A stretch of 64,000 nucleotides of DNA from Rhodohalobacter barkolensis (GCF_002834295.1 NZ_PISP01000001.1:558001-622000); one strand, 5' to 3'; counted from the stretch's first letter, positions 27,564 through 37,521 are shown. The notes: generated from the letters alone by a model not told the origin. Made by a program: numbers and translations.

Positions 27564-29348
27564 ATGAAGAAAATGAAGAACATAAAGTATATAGCAATCT
27601 TGCTTACTGTTTTATTAACAACAGCGTGTATAAATAAAAGTGATAATCAAACTCAAAATAATGATCAAAACTCATTTGTGAGTACTGAATGGATAGCAAT
27701 AAACTCCCAGCCCGCACTGAATATTGACCGATACCTAACCGCTATGGAAGTACTCGGTTTTTCCGGAGCGATTGTAGTGAGCGACAGTGATGAAGTAGTG
27801 CTAAGTAAAGGTTACGGTTATGCAAACCGGGAAAAACGTCAACCTTATACGCCACAAACTGTACAATCGAGCGGATCGATAACTAAACAGTTTACTGGGG
27901 CGGCTATTTTACTTCTGGAAAGTCGGGGAGTGTTATCCGTAAACGATACCATATCGAAATATTTTGATCAGTTTTCGGAAGAGATGCAGAATATTACAAT
28001 TCACCAGCTACTTACTCATTCCTCAGGTATGCCGGGTGGTATCGGGGCAGATGAGGAAGCCATAGGGGAACCGGCTTATTTAGACAGATTGGTGGCGGAG
28101 TCTCTTCAATCCAACCCAGGTTCCGAATACGCGTATTCAAACACCGGTTATTCATTATTGGCTATGATTATAGAGCAGGTAACAGGGCAGAGTTACGAAA
28201 AATTTCTGCGTGAAGAGTTATTATTACCGGCCGGTATGAAATATACCGGATATATTTTGCCTGATTGGGACCTGGACGAACTGGCGATTGGCTATCGAAA
28301 CGGTGAACACTGGGGTATAGTTTATGAGCGTGGTTGGATTGACGATGGACCTAATTGGCATTTACGAGGTAATGGTGGTATTCATACCACAGTAAGGGAT
28401 ATGGCCAAATGGTTTAAAACCGTTCAGGGGCTTGGTGTTTTGGGTGAAGATGTAGTCGAACGTTGGACTACAGGTTATGTAACTGAGAATGGTGGTGTTT
28501 CGAATTACGGTTATGGCTGGAGTGTTTACGACCATGATAGATGGGGAAAAGTTATCACTCATAGCGGCAGTAATCGTATTTTTGAAGCCGATTTTGTATG
28601 GCTGCCGGAGAAAGATCTATTCTTTTACATTCATGGAAATTCATCTATGGTGTCTGCTGCAAACCAGAGTGGCAACATTCTTGCAGCTGTATTTGATTCT
28701 ACTTTTGTAATGCCACCCTTGGTGGAACCGGATACATCAGCAAAACATGATATTGCTCAACAAAGAGAAGGCGTATATTATCTGAATGAAAGCAGCTTAG
28801 AACTGACAGCAGATGATGCAAGATTAATGGCCAAATTATGGGGACAAACTGTTTTTGATAAGATGTTTAAACATGATGATGAACAAATAAAATGGTTTAC
28901 AGAACTTAACAGGCGTACAACGGATGTGATGAATAAGCTTAAGGCCGGGCAGGATGACGCTCTAGCCGACTTGATGCGCCAAGGCGAAGACCCTATTGAA
29001 CCCACCAGTGCCATATTGAAACGTATTAGCCAAATTGGTAATCTCGATTCTCTCCATGTGATAGGAACGTTTGTAAATAATCCTGATTCCCGGTTTTCTG
29101 AATATGGTCCCTGGACCACCTTTATTTATGCAGAATTTGCAAATTGGAACCAGTATTGGAATTTCGTCTGGAATGATGACGGTACTTTTCAGGGTGAATA
29201 TAGTGGACCCTGGCCATCATTTACTCTGATTCCAACCGATAATGATAGCTATACCGGTGTGAGACAAGATGGAAATTGGGAAACAGTAGAGCTTGAGATA
29301 CGGGGTGATTGTATAATACTAATGGAATCAAAAGCTTGTAAAGAATAG
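27564..29348 (+). CDS. Serine hydrolase, beta-lactamase/penicillin-binding-protein-like lipoprotein
   Basis: 594 residues with a lipoprotein leader (ILLTVLLTTACINK) and a class-C beta-lactamase-like domain. The nucleophile motif SITK (S-x-x-K) is at about residue 104 in SSGSITKQFTGAA, the YxN motif is YSN in YAYSNTGYSLLAMI near residue 190, and HSG in ITHSGSNR is the third motif. Family members act as D-aminopeptidases, esterases or carboxypeptidases rather than as resistance enzymes. The C-terminal 230 residues form an extra domain I do not recognise. It is convergent with the AsmA-like gene. Confidence 0.88.
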   Translation: MKKMKNIKYIAILLTVLLTTACINKSDNQTQNNDQNSFVSTEWIAINSQPALNIDRYLTAMEVLGFSGAIVVSDSDEVVLSKGYGYANREKRQPYTPQTVQSSGSITKQFTGAAILLLESRGVLSVNDTISKYFDQFSEEMQNITIHQLLTHSSGMPGGIGADEEAIGEPAYLDRLVAESLQSNPGSEYAYSNTGYSLLAMIIEQVTGQSYEKFLREELLLPAGMKYTGYILPDWDLDELAIGYRNGEHWGIVYERGWIDDGPNWHLRGNGGIHTTVRDMAKWFKTVQGLGVLGEDVVERWTTGYVTENGGVSNYGYGWSVYDHDRWGKVITHSGSNRIFEADFVWLPEKDLFFYIHGNSSMVSAANQSGNILAAVFDSTFVMPPLVEPDTSAKHDIAQQREGVYYLNESSLELTADDARLMAKLWGQTVFDKMFKHDDEQIKWFTELNRRTTDVMNKLKAGQDDALADLMRQGEDPIEPTSAILKRISQIGNLDSLHVIGTFVNNPDSRFSEYGPWTTFIYAEFANWNQYWNFVWNDDGTFQGEYSGPWPSFTLIPTDNDSYTGVRQDGNWETVELEIRGDCIILMESKACKE

Positions 29349-29405
29349 TAATGACTGACTATTGAATTGGAGAATAGATCTAAAACACCCTTTTGTTGAT
29401 CTTAC

Positions 29406-30941
29406 CTATGTTCGTAGAAGAATGTCGTAAATACCGGATCGTAGAGTTTGCCAAAGGTATTTAAAGAAGGATGATTCAGGATCGCGTACGTGATCAATAT
29501 CCCCTGTTCGACCTTGGTGAGTGGAATCTGCTAAATTCTCGGATCTCACAACTGCTTTGTTGGCCACATAGCTTTTTATGGAGTTTGCGAAATTTACGTG
29601 ATAATCATCTCTGTCTACGATTTCCATTTGAAGGTTTTCATATAAAAGATGCATGTTTCCTGAACTGGTATCGTCCACCATTTCAAAATTAAAATCAAGT
29701 TCGTGAGCAAATCCACTCACAATTTCCATACCGCTCAGATCCATAAAGATGGAGTTCAGCTCTGTCAAATCGAAGGGTTGCAAGTTGCCGGTACCCGTCA
29801 TATGAAAAGGGTCGTCATTTAGAGTAAAACTTAATTCTGTTTTGAGTTCAGAATGGTTTTGGAGGTATGTAACTGCATTCAGGTTTGCCGGTTCTGATGA
29901 AAGTGAATTTACATCACGAAGCTGAATCGTAGAGTTCATAAAGGAGATGGTTCCGGGTCGAGTGCCTTTTTCATCTTGTTCGGAATATTGAATGTTTGTG
30001 TTTCTGAAGTGCAGGGAGTCGATTTGAACGGCAAATGGCAGATTCTGAATAGATTTATTGAGGAGTGTAGGAGCTTTTTTGTCCGGCTTATCAGGCAGTT
30101 GTTTGTTTTTGGCTACAAGAATATGGAATGAATCGAAATCCAATAACCGAGCTTTGAGTATATTCTGATTCTGAAAAGCGGACGGATCAACTCCAGAGGC
30201 TGTTAAATTCACTATTTCCATATCAAACATATTCGCTTCAAACTCATGGGAATTCATAAACTGATTGTATCCACCCACCGGGATCAGCTTCATGGACGAT
30301 AACGTCAATAGGCTATCCCGGTTCTCGAAATGTAATCCGGAAAGTGATAGTCGATTCCGATCTTCTGAGAAAAGAAATCCGAGTGAGTCAACAGAAACAT
30401 TGTATTGCAGCGATTTCACGGAGTCGGATTTGGAATTAAGTTCCAATTGAAGTCCTGTATTCAGATTGAGGTCGTTTATGCGCTTACTTTCCCTTCCATC
30501 TTTATTTACAATAATTGTTCCGTTAGTCAGATCAAGAGATTCTATTTCAAGCTTTCTAAAAGAAGATTCATTATTGGATTCATTATCACCTGTTTCCGGT
30601 GAGCTATCCCAATTAATAGTGAATGTATCCATCTTAATTTTTGAAAGGATGATTTTCTTTTGGAAATACAGGCTCGGATTTATTCCGGAAATGAGGAGGG
30701 TATCAGTCTGGAAAATAGTGTGGTTCTCGTCGGATGAAGAAATGGACATCTGGCCGATAGACACAGCTCTTTGCAGCGGTAACACACGGGCAGAAATAAT
30801 TTCTACATTGTAGTCCGACCCCAGGGCACTGGCCAGCATGTCTTGAACCTGTTCCTGATCAACACCGTACTTCAGCCATGTGAATATCCCAAAAAGGATG
30901 ACCATAAAAGTGAGTACCAGAATAAGTAGCAATTTTTTCAT
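29406..30941 (-). CDS. AsmA/DUF748-like envelope protein
   Basis: 511 residues with one N-terminal membrane anchor (LLLILVLTFMVILFGIFTWL) and a long beta-rich remainder that begins YNVEIISARVLPLQRAVSIGQMSIS and repeats patterns such as SLDLTNGTIIV and LRDVNSLSSEPANLNA. This is the look of AsmA/TamB-type proteins that bridge the envelope and help move lipids; the assignment is by pattern only. It is followed by no close gene on its strand and has a 343-base region upstream. Confidence 0.65.
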   Translation of the reverse strand: MKKLLLILVLTFMVILFGIFTWLKYGVDQEQVQDMLASALGSDYNVEIISARVLPLQRAVSIGQMSISSSDENHTIFQTDTLLISGINPSLYFQKKIILSKIKMDTFTINWDSSPETGDNESNNESSFRKLEIESLDLTNGTIIVNKDGRESKRINDLNLNTGLQLELNSKSDSVKSLQYNVSVDSLGFLFSEDRNRLSLSGLHFENRDSLLTLSSMKLIPVGGYNQFMNSHEFEANMFDMEIVNLTASGVDPSAFQNQNILKARLLDFDSFHILVAKNKQLPDKPDKKAPTLLNKSIQNLPFAVQIDSLHFRNTNIQYSEQDEKGTRPGTISFMNSTIQLRDVNSLSSEPANLNAVTYLQNHSELKTELSFTLNDDPFHMTGTGNLQPFDLTELNSIFMDLSGMEIVSGFAHELDFNFEMVDDTSSGNMHLLYENLQMEIVDRDDYHVNFANSIKSYVANKAVVRSENLADSTHQGRTGDIDHVRDPESSFFKYLWQTLRSGIYDILLRT

Positions 30942-31284
30942 TGCAGTACAGGATTTACAGGGTTGAAAATGGCCTATAAAGCATAACGTTGCCTTCCAGG
31001 CCTGTTATTATCAAAGGGAATTTATGTGTATTGGTTCTTACTTATTAAAGAACAAACCGGACTGTTAAGGTGCATTGTACTGACGTTTAGAGGACTCATA
31101 GATATTACAGTACGAATACAAGTGCATTTCAATTACATCCAGACAGCGGTGATTTAATGATGCACGAAGATTCATGAACATCATATATAAAAAAAATGGC
31201 AGGCTCTATTATCGAGTCTGCCTATTTTTTAAAGCTTACCATGAGTTCGAATACGTTTACGCATTCATTTGAGATGAATGAGTT
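30942..31284. other. Intergenic region between two minus-strand genes
   Basis: 343 bases that hold the promoter side of the AsmA-like gene and, at 31198-31222, the terminator of the DUF2959 gene. I see no small gene or repeat in the remainder. Confidence 0.6.
31191..31228 (-). terminator. Bidirectional intrinsic terminator after the DUF2959 gene
   Basis: GGCAGGCTC (31198-31206) pairs with GAGTCTGCC (31214-31222), one G-T pair, loop TATTATC. T-rich tracts follow on both strands (TATTTTTT on plus, ATTTTTTTT on minus). Confidence 0.82.
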
Positions 31285-31926
31285 TTAACTCTGTCTCATT
31301 TTGACTCGTGCATCGGCAATAGCGTTCTGAAGATTCTTTAATTCATTGTTCAGTTGCATACCATTATCTACTACATCATCTGAAATAGATGAGATTGAAG
31401 TGATTCCTTCGCTTGTCAAATCATTCGATAAAAACCGTTCGATTTCATTGATATCAGAAACATAGGCCAGGAATGCTTCCTTTACGCCAATATTATTTTC
31501 AGCAATCTTGTCGTAAGTTTTTGCAAGTTCAACACGGCGCTCATCACTCTGCTTCTGGATTTCAGGATTATCATAGCTCTCTTTATCGCTATCCCATGCT
31601 GCAAAATATTCTTCCCCGCTGGTTTCCATCAGGTCGGCATGTTTTGCAAAGTCTTTTTCCATGTTTTTAATTTTGGATGCATTATCCGAAAAGAGATCAA
31701 ACGCTCTTTTTAAATCTGACTGGCCCGGTTTGGTAAGTTCATCCAGGGAAGCGTCGATGGATTCAATCTGCACAACGATGCGCTTGATATCATTATCAAC
31801 CGTTTGCATGGATGATTGAACGTCCTCAGACCGCTGCATTCCCGTTGTAGCACAAGCAGATACAGCAAATACTGTAGCCAAACAAAACAGTAATAATAAA
31901 TGTCCGTTGGTTAGTAAATTTTTCAT
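31285..31926 (-). CDS. DUF2959-like coiled-coil lipoprotein
   Basis: 213 residues: lipoprotein leader (LLLLFCLATVFAVSACATTG), then an almost entirely helical, coiled-coil body (SMQTVDNDIKRIVVQIESIDASLDEL, KIKNMEKDFAKHADLMETSG). The spacing and words match DUF2959, a lipoprotein family of unknown role. Its promoter region carries both regulatory elements of the island: the GTTGTGAA palindrome 36 bases before the start and the three-box element 88 bases before it. It is monocistronic and ends at a strong terminator. Confidence 0.82.
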   Translation of the reverse strand: MKNLLTNGHLLLLFCLATVFAVSACATTGMQRSEDVQSSMQTVDNDIKRIVVQIESIDASLDELTKPGQSDLKRAFDLFSDNASKIKNMEKDFAKHADLMETSGEEYFAAWDSDKESYDNPEIQKQSDERRVELAKTYDKIAENNIGVKEAFLAYVSDINEIERFLSNDLTSEGITSISSISDDVVDNGMQLNNELKNLQNAIADARVKMRQS

Positions 31927-31961
31927 AATCGTTTATATTGGTTCCCACAACTTGTGGGACA

Positions 31962-31983
31962 GTTGTGAAATAATTATCACAAC
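31962..31983 (-). promoter_or_regulatory. Palindrome TGTGA-N8-TCACA upstream of the DUF2959 gene
   Basis: GTTGTGA and TCACAAC form 7-base inverted arms around AATAATTA, 36 bases before the start. Nineteen bases, GTTGTGAAATAATTATCAC, recur with one change at 45582-45600 before the DUF3494 gene. It could be an operator or a 5'-UTR hairpin. A second palindrome, CCCACAA-C-TTGTGGG, lies just downstream at 31944-31958. Confidence 0.6.
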
Positions 31984-32013
31984 TCAATATTATCAAACAG
32001 TGAGTAAAAACCC

Positions 32014-32049
32014 TTACATGTAGCAACCAATGTGTTACATAGATTACTG
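32014..32049 (-). promoter_or_regulatory. Three-box ATGTAA element before the DUF2959 gene
   Basis: Read on the minus strand: CAGTAA (32044-32049), ATGTAA (32035-32040), ATGTAA (32014-32019); box starts are 9 and 21 bases apart. The same geometry is found at six or more other promoters in this island. Confidence 0.55.
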
Positions 32050-32191
32050 TAAAGGCTTAAATAATGTAGAAATGAGGGTAAGTATTGAAAATCAGGGGGG
32101 GGGTATCATCCTCAGAAAATTGGAGATTTCGAAAGGTATAGAATGCTGTTTTTACATATCAAATTTTAATGAGTTCACTTTAAAACTCATA

Positions 32192-32848
32192 TCAGATGTT
32201 TGCTTTCGTAATTCCCGAATTCAGGATGGCTTCCTGTTGCCCTGCAATTTTTAAGCGTTCCTCTTTTAAACGCTTAAAATCGAGAGGAGTGAGTCCCGTT
32301 ACTTTCTTCATCTGGGCAGCCAGGTAGTGCTGATTTTTGTAGTTAAGCAGCTCAGCAATCTCCGACAAAGGCATATCCTCGTACAGCAGCATCTCTTTGG
32401 CACGTTCAATTTTTTGAATAATAATAAATTGCAGAACAGACATTCCTTTCACATCAGAAAAGATTTTTAAAATGGAATCTGTTTCTTCACCTGCATAGTC
32501 ACTGATTAGATCCGAAAATTTCAGTTTTGGCAGTGCGTCCGAATAGTGAATTACCTGAACAATGGTCTGAATGATTCGGTTAATGAGCATACTATCATGC
32601 TCATCAAGTAGAACCAGTCCAAACTTTGATAAACTCTTTCTTAACTCCTGATACTGATCAACTGTAAATTCATTGAGGAAATGTACGGCTCCATGTACGG
32701 TAATTTCATAATTAAACCCCAACCTGTCTAATTCCGACTGCAGGACGATTTTATCCCGCAAACAGACCATATACTTCACAAACAGTTTCTTTCCGGAGGT
32801 TTCTGAATTTTTATGATTATGATTTTTGTTATTGGTTGAATCAATCAT
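32192..32848 (-). CDS. AraC-type HTH regulator with unusual N-terminal domain
   Basis: 218 residues. The C-terminal half is an AraC double HTH (MSVLQFIIIQKIERAKEMLLYEDMPLSEIAELLNYKNQHYLAAQMKKVTGLTP region, about residues 130-200). The N-terminal domain starts KLFVKYMVCLRDKIVLQSEL and is clearly homologous to the N-terminus of the regulator at 50391-50951, unlike the cupin-like domain of most AraC proteins. The two paralogues lie near the two ends of the envelope-stress island. A role as its regulator is inference from position and from direct-repeat promoter boxes of about two helical turns, which suit AraC proteins. Confidence 0.85.
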   Translation of the reverse strand: MIDSTNNKNHNHKNSETSGKKLFVKYMVCLRDKIVLQSELDRLGFNYEITVHGAVHFLNEFTVDQYQELRKSLSKFGLVLLDEHDSMLINRIIQTIVQVIHYSDALPKLKFSDLISDYAGEETDSILKIFSDVKGMSVLQFIIIQKIERAKEMLLYEDMPLSEIAELLNYKNQHYLAAQMKKVTGLTPLDFKRLKEERLKIAGQQEAILNSGITKANI

Positions 32849-33012
32849 CTACTGCCTTAAAAAAATGAAATTATATTTATTGTTTAATGGTTTATATAAA
32901 TGCTCTGTATAGTTTTTATAAAAAGAGGATGACAGGCTCTCTCTTCCTGCCACCCTCTCTCTCGCTCTCTATGAAAAAATGTTAAATACTCCTGTGCTGT
33001 TGTTACTCAATT

Positions 33013-33366
33013 TCACCTCAGCCTTACTCCGCCAAGTTCATCCAATCTCTTGGCTAATTTTTCTGAAGTAAGCCAGGTTCCGGTTACATAATCCCGAATA
33101 TTCTCATCTCTTAAATCTTCAGACATTGCTGACATCGATTCGATGGTGTTAACTGCAAAAATCAGTGATTTTTTCTCACCACTTTTATTTCCTTTCATAT
33201 AATATTTTTCAGCATTTCTGTACTGATCCATAAATGTTTGAATAAAGATCTTGTTTTGAACGTCATCCACAAAACTGTCGTAATTCGACATCACACCACG
33301 GCATTCGTCCTCATTAATATCTTCCAGTTCAGAAAGTACCTTATACATGTTATTTAATGGGTTCAT
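33013..33366 (-). CDS. Hypothetical 117-residue helical protein
   Basis: A soluble, charged, mostly helical protein (MYKVLSELEDINEDECRGVM, then QTFMDQYRNAEKYYMKGNKSGEK) with no leader. I recognise no family. Its ATG overlaps the stop of the upstream cupin gene by one base (also 117 residues), so the two are translationally coupled and probably act together. Confidence 0.65.
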   Translation of the reverse strand: MNPLNNMYKVLSELEDINEDECRGVMSNYDSFVDDVQNKIFIQTFMDQYRNAEKYYMKGNKSGEKKSLIFAVNTIESMSAMSEDLRDENIRDYVTGTWLTSEKLAKRLDELGGVRLR

Positions 33367-33719
33367 TAGCTTACCTCGTCATATCCACTTTTAATAATAG
33401 TTGATATCATTTTAAACCTATTGTTCGCATTGATTGAATGGCGGGAGTGAGCAGGTATGATAATAGACTCACCGGTCTCCAATAGTTTTGAATCTCCATC
33501 GATAATGATTTCAGCTTTCCCGTCAATGATTTGAATAAATGTATCGAAGGGAGATGTTTTCTCTTCCAGTTTTTCACCGCTATCGATCGAAACAGCCGTA
33601 ATGTTTCCCGTTGATTTTTTGATAATTGTTTTGATCACAACCGAATCATCGACGTATTCAATGATTTCGACAACGATATGAGCTTTCGATTTTTCAAACT
33701 CTAATACTTCATCTTTCAT
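33366..33719 (-). CDS. Cupin-domain protein
   Basis: 117 residues with a single-domain cupin pattern: SPFDTFIQIIDGKAEIIIDGDSKLLETGESIIIPAHSRHSINA. The second cupin motif (PAHSRHSI) keeps histidines; the first lacks the usual HxH, so metal binding is uncertain. It is first in a two-gene operon. Another small cupin of similar type is at 51999-52295. Small cupins of this kind are often found with stress genes, but the function is not known. Confidence 0.8.
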   Translation of the reverse strand: MKDEVLEFEKSKAHIVVEIIEYVDDSVVIKTIIKKSTGNITAVSIDSGEKLEEKTSPFDTFIQIIDGKAEIIIDGDSKLLETGESIIIPAHSRHSINANNRFKMISTIIKSGYDEVS

Positions 33720-34278
33720 GATATTGAAATAGTGTAATGATGGTTTTCGCGGATGTTAGTCTCAATTCCTCGAGAAACCGTCAATCATTCTCCAAGAAAC
33801 ACTTCGTTTTTCCTGTTACGTCTGATAAGATTGGAAAACTCTACTCCAGATGCGTTACAACCGAAAATTGTATTGTTATATAAATTACAGTTTTGAGGGA
33901 TTGTAGCTCTTTACCGTGATCCATTTTGATTGAAACTTTTAGAATTGCGGTGTGATTATAATCCCTTTTTTCAACAGCCGGAGTGGTTTTGGATATTTTC
34001 AACAAACCTATATGATTTCAAACCTTTTCTTATCGGTTTACCTCAGACGAACTTCGCCGTTGTTAGAGTTCTATAGATTTAAGCAAGCTAAAGCCGTATG
34101 TTAGCAAAGACTATTGGTTCTGGGCCGGATCGAAGAGCGAATCATATTCTCTTTTATCTCTAAGAATTGGATATACATGAGATATATGTAATACCTACCA
34201 AAAACTTATGTAATATGATCCCGCGAACGAATTCCCATTTTTTAATTGAAATGTGTATCAAATTTAAGCTAGATCATC
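33720..34278. other. Divergent promoter region between cupin and desaturase genes
   Basis: 559 bases without a gene. The end nearest the desaturase holds a three-box element (34178-34213). The rest is AT-rich and shows no hairpin or repeat that I can support. Confidence 0.6.
34178..34213 (+). promoter_or_regulatory. Three-box ATGTAA element before the desaturase gene
   Basis: TGAGAT (34178), ATGTAA (34186-34191) and ATGTAA (34208-34213); box starts 8 and 22 apart, the last box ending 65 bases before the ATG. Confidence 0.55.
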
Positions 34279-35388
34279 ATGCCAGCTATTGAAAAAGTTA
34301 CGTTTAACAACCGTACAAGCCGTGAATTCGGCAAAACCGTTAAACAAAGGGTCGACCAATATTTTGAGGTGAATGGAATCTCAAAAAACGCTAATTCAGC
34401 AATGGTTGTAAAAACTATACTGCTGCTCACTCTCTATCTGGGGGCATATGCTTTAATAATTTCCGGGCAGCTATCTCTCGGAGCAATGTGGTTCCTGACA
34501 TTTGTGATGGGTATAGGTATGGCGGGAATCGGGTTTTCAGTTTCTCACGATGCACTTCACGGTGCCTACTCTTCAAATAAACATATCAATCGAGCTTTGG
34601 GATTTACATTCGATATGCTGGGTGCCAATGGTTATATCTGGAAAATAACCCACAACATCATTCATCACACCTACACCAATATACACGGCCATGATGAGGA
34701 TCTTGAGGTAGCAGCGTTTATACGACTTTCCCCTCACTCCGAATATAAAATGGTCCACAGGGTACAGCACATTCTGGCCTTTTTTGCTTATAGCCTGGCT
34801 ACGTTCTTCTGGGTATTTATCAAAGACTACGTAAACTTCCTTAAGCCGAATATTGGCCCATATAACAATAAAAACCATCCGATCAGCGAATGGGTGATCC
34901 TGTTTGTGACAAAGGGAGCATACTATACATTTATGCTGGTACTGCCACTGCTTCTGCTCGACATTACCTGGGTTCATCTTTTAATCGGCTTTACAACACT
35001 GCATCTAACCGCCGGACTGATTCTGGGAATTATTTTTCAGCTCGCGCACGTAGTAGAGGAGACCGATCATCCGCAGCCTGATGAAGAGAATATGATTGAT
35101 GAACACTGGATGATCCACGAAATGGTGACCACAAACAATTTTGCCCGCGATAACAAAGCACTCTGCTGGTTTGTAGGCGGACTCAATTTTCAGATTGAAC
35201 ATCACCTGTTCCCAAAAGTTTGCAGTATCCACTATCCGGCCATCAGCCCGATTGTTGAACAGACCGCCCGTGAGTTTAATATTCCTTACAATCATCACGA
35301 CACATTTTTTGAAGCGGTGGCATCACACTACCGAACTCTTAAGAAATTTGGTGATCCTGAGTTTGAATACTCTGAAGCAACGGCTTGA
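34279..35388 (+). CDS. Membrane fatty acid desaturase (front-end/linoleoyl-CoA type)
   Basis: 369-residue diiron integral membrane desaturase. The three histidine boxes are clear: SHDALHGAY near residue 90, HNIIHHTYTN near 124, and QIEHHLFP near 303, the last with the Q-x-x-H-H of front-end desaturases. Four hydrophobic segments lie between the boxes. It introduces double bases into acyl chains of membrane lipids, probably for fluidity control. There is no fused cytochrome b5 domain. The upstream three-box promoter links it to the surrounding stress genes. Confidence 0.93.
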   Translation: MPAIEKVTFNNRTSREFGKTVKQRVDQYFEVNGISKNANSAMVVKTILLLTLYLGAYALIISGQLSLGAMWFLTFVMGIGMAGIGFSVSHDALHGAYSSNKHINRALGFTFDMLGANGYIWKITHNIIHHTYTNIHGHDEDLEVAAFIRLSPHSEYKMVHRVQHILAFFAYSLATFFWVFIKDYVNFLKPNIGPYNNKNHPISEWVILFVTKGAYYTFMLVLPLLLLDITWVHLLIGFTTLHLTAGLILGIIFQLAHVVEETDHPQPDEENMIDEHWMIHEMVTTNNFARDNKALCWFVGGLNFQIEHHLFPKVCSIHYPAISPIVEQTAREFNIPYNHHDTFFEAVASHYRTLKKFGDPEFEYSEATA

Positions 35389-35472
35389 AAAAGTGCTCCG
35401 GGATGAGCAGGATATTTGTTAAAAATAAGAGATGCCCAAAATACCACTGCCCCGGCCGGGGCAGTATAAGTT

Positions 35473-36540
35473 TTACTGTGCTGCAGGTTTACAGCCCCAT
35501 CCTGAATGCGTACTCCGGCCCGATTGCCGTCCAAAACGCGCCGGTTTATACCACATCTCCACACCTTGTTGATAGGCATCAGCTTCAAATGGGTTGATCG
35601 CGGAACAGTCCACATTGTCCTGAAACTGCACGAATCGATCTGAAGTCTGATTAGATGAAGTGAGTGAGGCAAGAGTATCGATATAGGGCTTAACCTCCTC
35701 TAAATCATAAAGAGTAAGTGTAATGGTGGTCTGTATCGTCTCTTCCAGTCGCTGATAAGTTTGATCCGCCATCGACCGTGCCAACTTCATAGAAGATACA
35801 CCCGGCTCTTTTTCAAGAAGAGTTATTGCTTCTGTATCAAAATGGGAGAGATGTAAATTTTGAGGGGAAGCGAGCATGGTATCCGTGAACGGCATAAGCA
35901 ATTCAGCCATTTTAGGTGTTCCATTGTTGCAAGTAGAAAGAACAACCAGGTTGAATCGATCTTCATCGGAGTGCAAAAAATTCTGAATCCCACTAGCAAA
36001 TGAAGCGGTATTCACATCAATATCGGGCAGGGTATGATGGTAACCCTTTCCGTTTTCCGGTGGAATTTCGTGCCCAAAAAAGAGGAAGTAACTCTGATGT
36101 TCATCTGTCCGATTCTGTGTCCGGATTTCTCTTAATAAGTTGGCTTCTGAGGCAAGAAAGGATTCTTTTTTATCGGCGTGCCGATACTTGATTGTGTTGA
36201 CTAGCTGACTCTTTTTATAGTGATAAAGACGACTTCTTTTTCTTGGGAAAAGCCCTAAAAATTTTGTCTCAGGTCGTTGATAGTAAATAAATACTTCTCC
36301 CGTCAGTGCTTCTTCTGCTACTTTAAATGCGGTATCAAGAACTTCAGAATTCTCCCGTATGGGTTCACCTTCCGGGGTATGATAAAGGTAATCAGAGTCG
36401 GCATGAATATAGTAGACAATTGAATAGTCGATATCGGATTCATCTGCTTGAAGGTTGTCTCCGGTAAGTTCAGATGTGTGGCTGCATCCCGAATAGATCA
36501 ATCCGGTTAAAATTATAAGAGCAAGAAATTGATATCTCAT
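35473..36540 (-). CDS. Lipoprotein with clostripain-like (C11/caspase-fold) features
   Basis: 355 residues with lipobox LIYSGC at about residues 14-19. The body starts DYSIVYYIHADSDYLYH, then a conserved-looking YFLFFGHEIP and, after a hydrophobic strand, FNLVVLSTCNNGTPKMAELL. A histidine after one strand and a cysteine after the next is the dyad layout of clan CD peptidases (clostripain C11, caspases). I infer a surface-anchored clan-CD peptidase or an inactive relative; no direct homologue is known to me. It is convergent with the desaturase. Confidence 0.6.
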   Translation of the reverse strand: MRYQFLALIILTGLIYSGCSHTSELTGDNLQADESDIDYSIVYYIHADSDYLYHTPEGEPIRENSEVLDTAFKVAEEALTGEVFIYYQRPETKFLGLFPRKRSRLYHYKKSQLVNTIKYRHADKKESFLASEANLLREIRTQNRTDEHQSYFLFFGHEIPPENGKGYHHTLPDIDVNTASFASGIQNFLHSDEDRFNLVVLSTCNNGTPKMAELLMPFTDTMLASPQNLHLSHFDTEAITLLEKEPGVSSMKLARSMADQTYQRLEETIQTTITLTLYDLEEVKPYIDTLASLTSSNQTSDRFVQFQDNVDCSAINPFEADAYQQGVEMWYKPARFGRQSGRSTHSGWGCKPAAQ

Positions 36541-36779
36541 ATGATAAAATCAAAAATGGTTTAGTAAATCGAATCATTGGGACGGTAATAAATATGAGAC
36601 CCATGTGTAGAAGTGGTGGAAAGATAGACTTAATAATTCGTTTCAAACAAAAACGTTTCGATTTCTTACAGATTTATATAAGACCAATTAAATAAAGAAT
36701 AGCCCATCCGTCATCATTCGGAATCGTTCCGACAGATAACAGATAAGGCTATTCACTCCTGAAAATTTATTTCATATGC

Positions 36780-37223
36780 TTACAATAGCAGCAGTATGAT
36801 AAGGATCAAGAGAGCTGTTGTAACACCTATAGTGATAGTTCGATTGGCCTGTTCAATGAAATCCTGAGAAAAGTTTGAGAAGTCGTCCAGATCCTCATCC
36901 ATAATTTCATCAAAACCATCCAAACCGTTTAACTCACTCTTTTTTTCTGTCAACCCAAGCTTATAGCTGTCGAGCATGGCAGTTTCATCCTCGGTCAGGG
37001 AGGCCTTTGATTCTATCTGATCTATTGCGTGAATCATTTTATCAAATGATTCATTTAAAATAGCTCGTTTTTCATCCGCATCATCTGTTTCCTGCACTTC
37101 CTGAACGGTTTTATTAAAATGCTCTTTAAACGTTTCAGTAATATTAGTTGACTGTGCAAAAGACGCTGTTTGGAATACAAAAACCAATAGAATTGAAGTG
37201 AGAATTGTGTTTAGTGTTTTCAT
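36780..37223 (-). CDS. Hypothetical exported helical protein with C-terminal anchor
   Basis: 147 residues: signal peptide (ILTSILLVFVFQTASFAQS), a helical, acidic middle (FKEHFNKTVQEVQETDDADEKRAIL...), and a C-terminal hydrophobic helix (ITIGVTTALLILIILLLL) that would keep it in the inner membrane with the middle in the periplasm. No family recognised. It lies with other small envelope proteins of the island. Confidence 0.7.
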   Translation of the reverse strand: MKTLNTILTSILLVFVFQTASFAQSTNITETFKEHFNKTVQEVQETDDADEKRAILNESFDKMIHAIDQIESKASLTEDETAMLDSYKLGLTEKKSELNGLDGFDEIMDEDLDDFSNFSQDFIEQANRTITIGVTTALLILIILLLL

Positions 37224-37521
37224 CGTGACATTGATTTGGGTTAGTGATTTTTAGTGCAACGTGATCTTCGTTGGTGATTCAAGTACTGATAACTAAAAAG
37301 TCTCTTCCCGGTTGGCAGAGAGATTTCCCGAAGTGAATTCTTCGGAAACTGGTATGCTCAATCTATTGACAATAGATTCTATGCGTGAAAGCTGATTGGG
37401 TTTGAACTTCTCTTATTTCTCATTATGCCTGTTTAAATACCCAAATCTTTCCTTTGGGAAAGGGCTATAATTCTAAATAATGATCTCTTACCCATAAATC
37501 AATTCTGAAGCTGAATTTATA

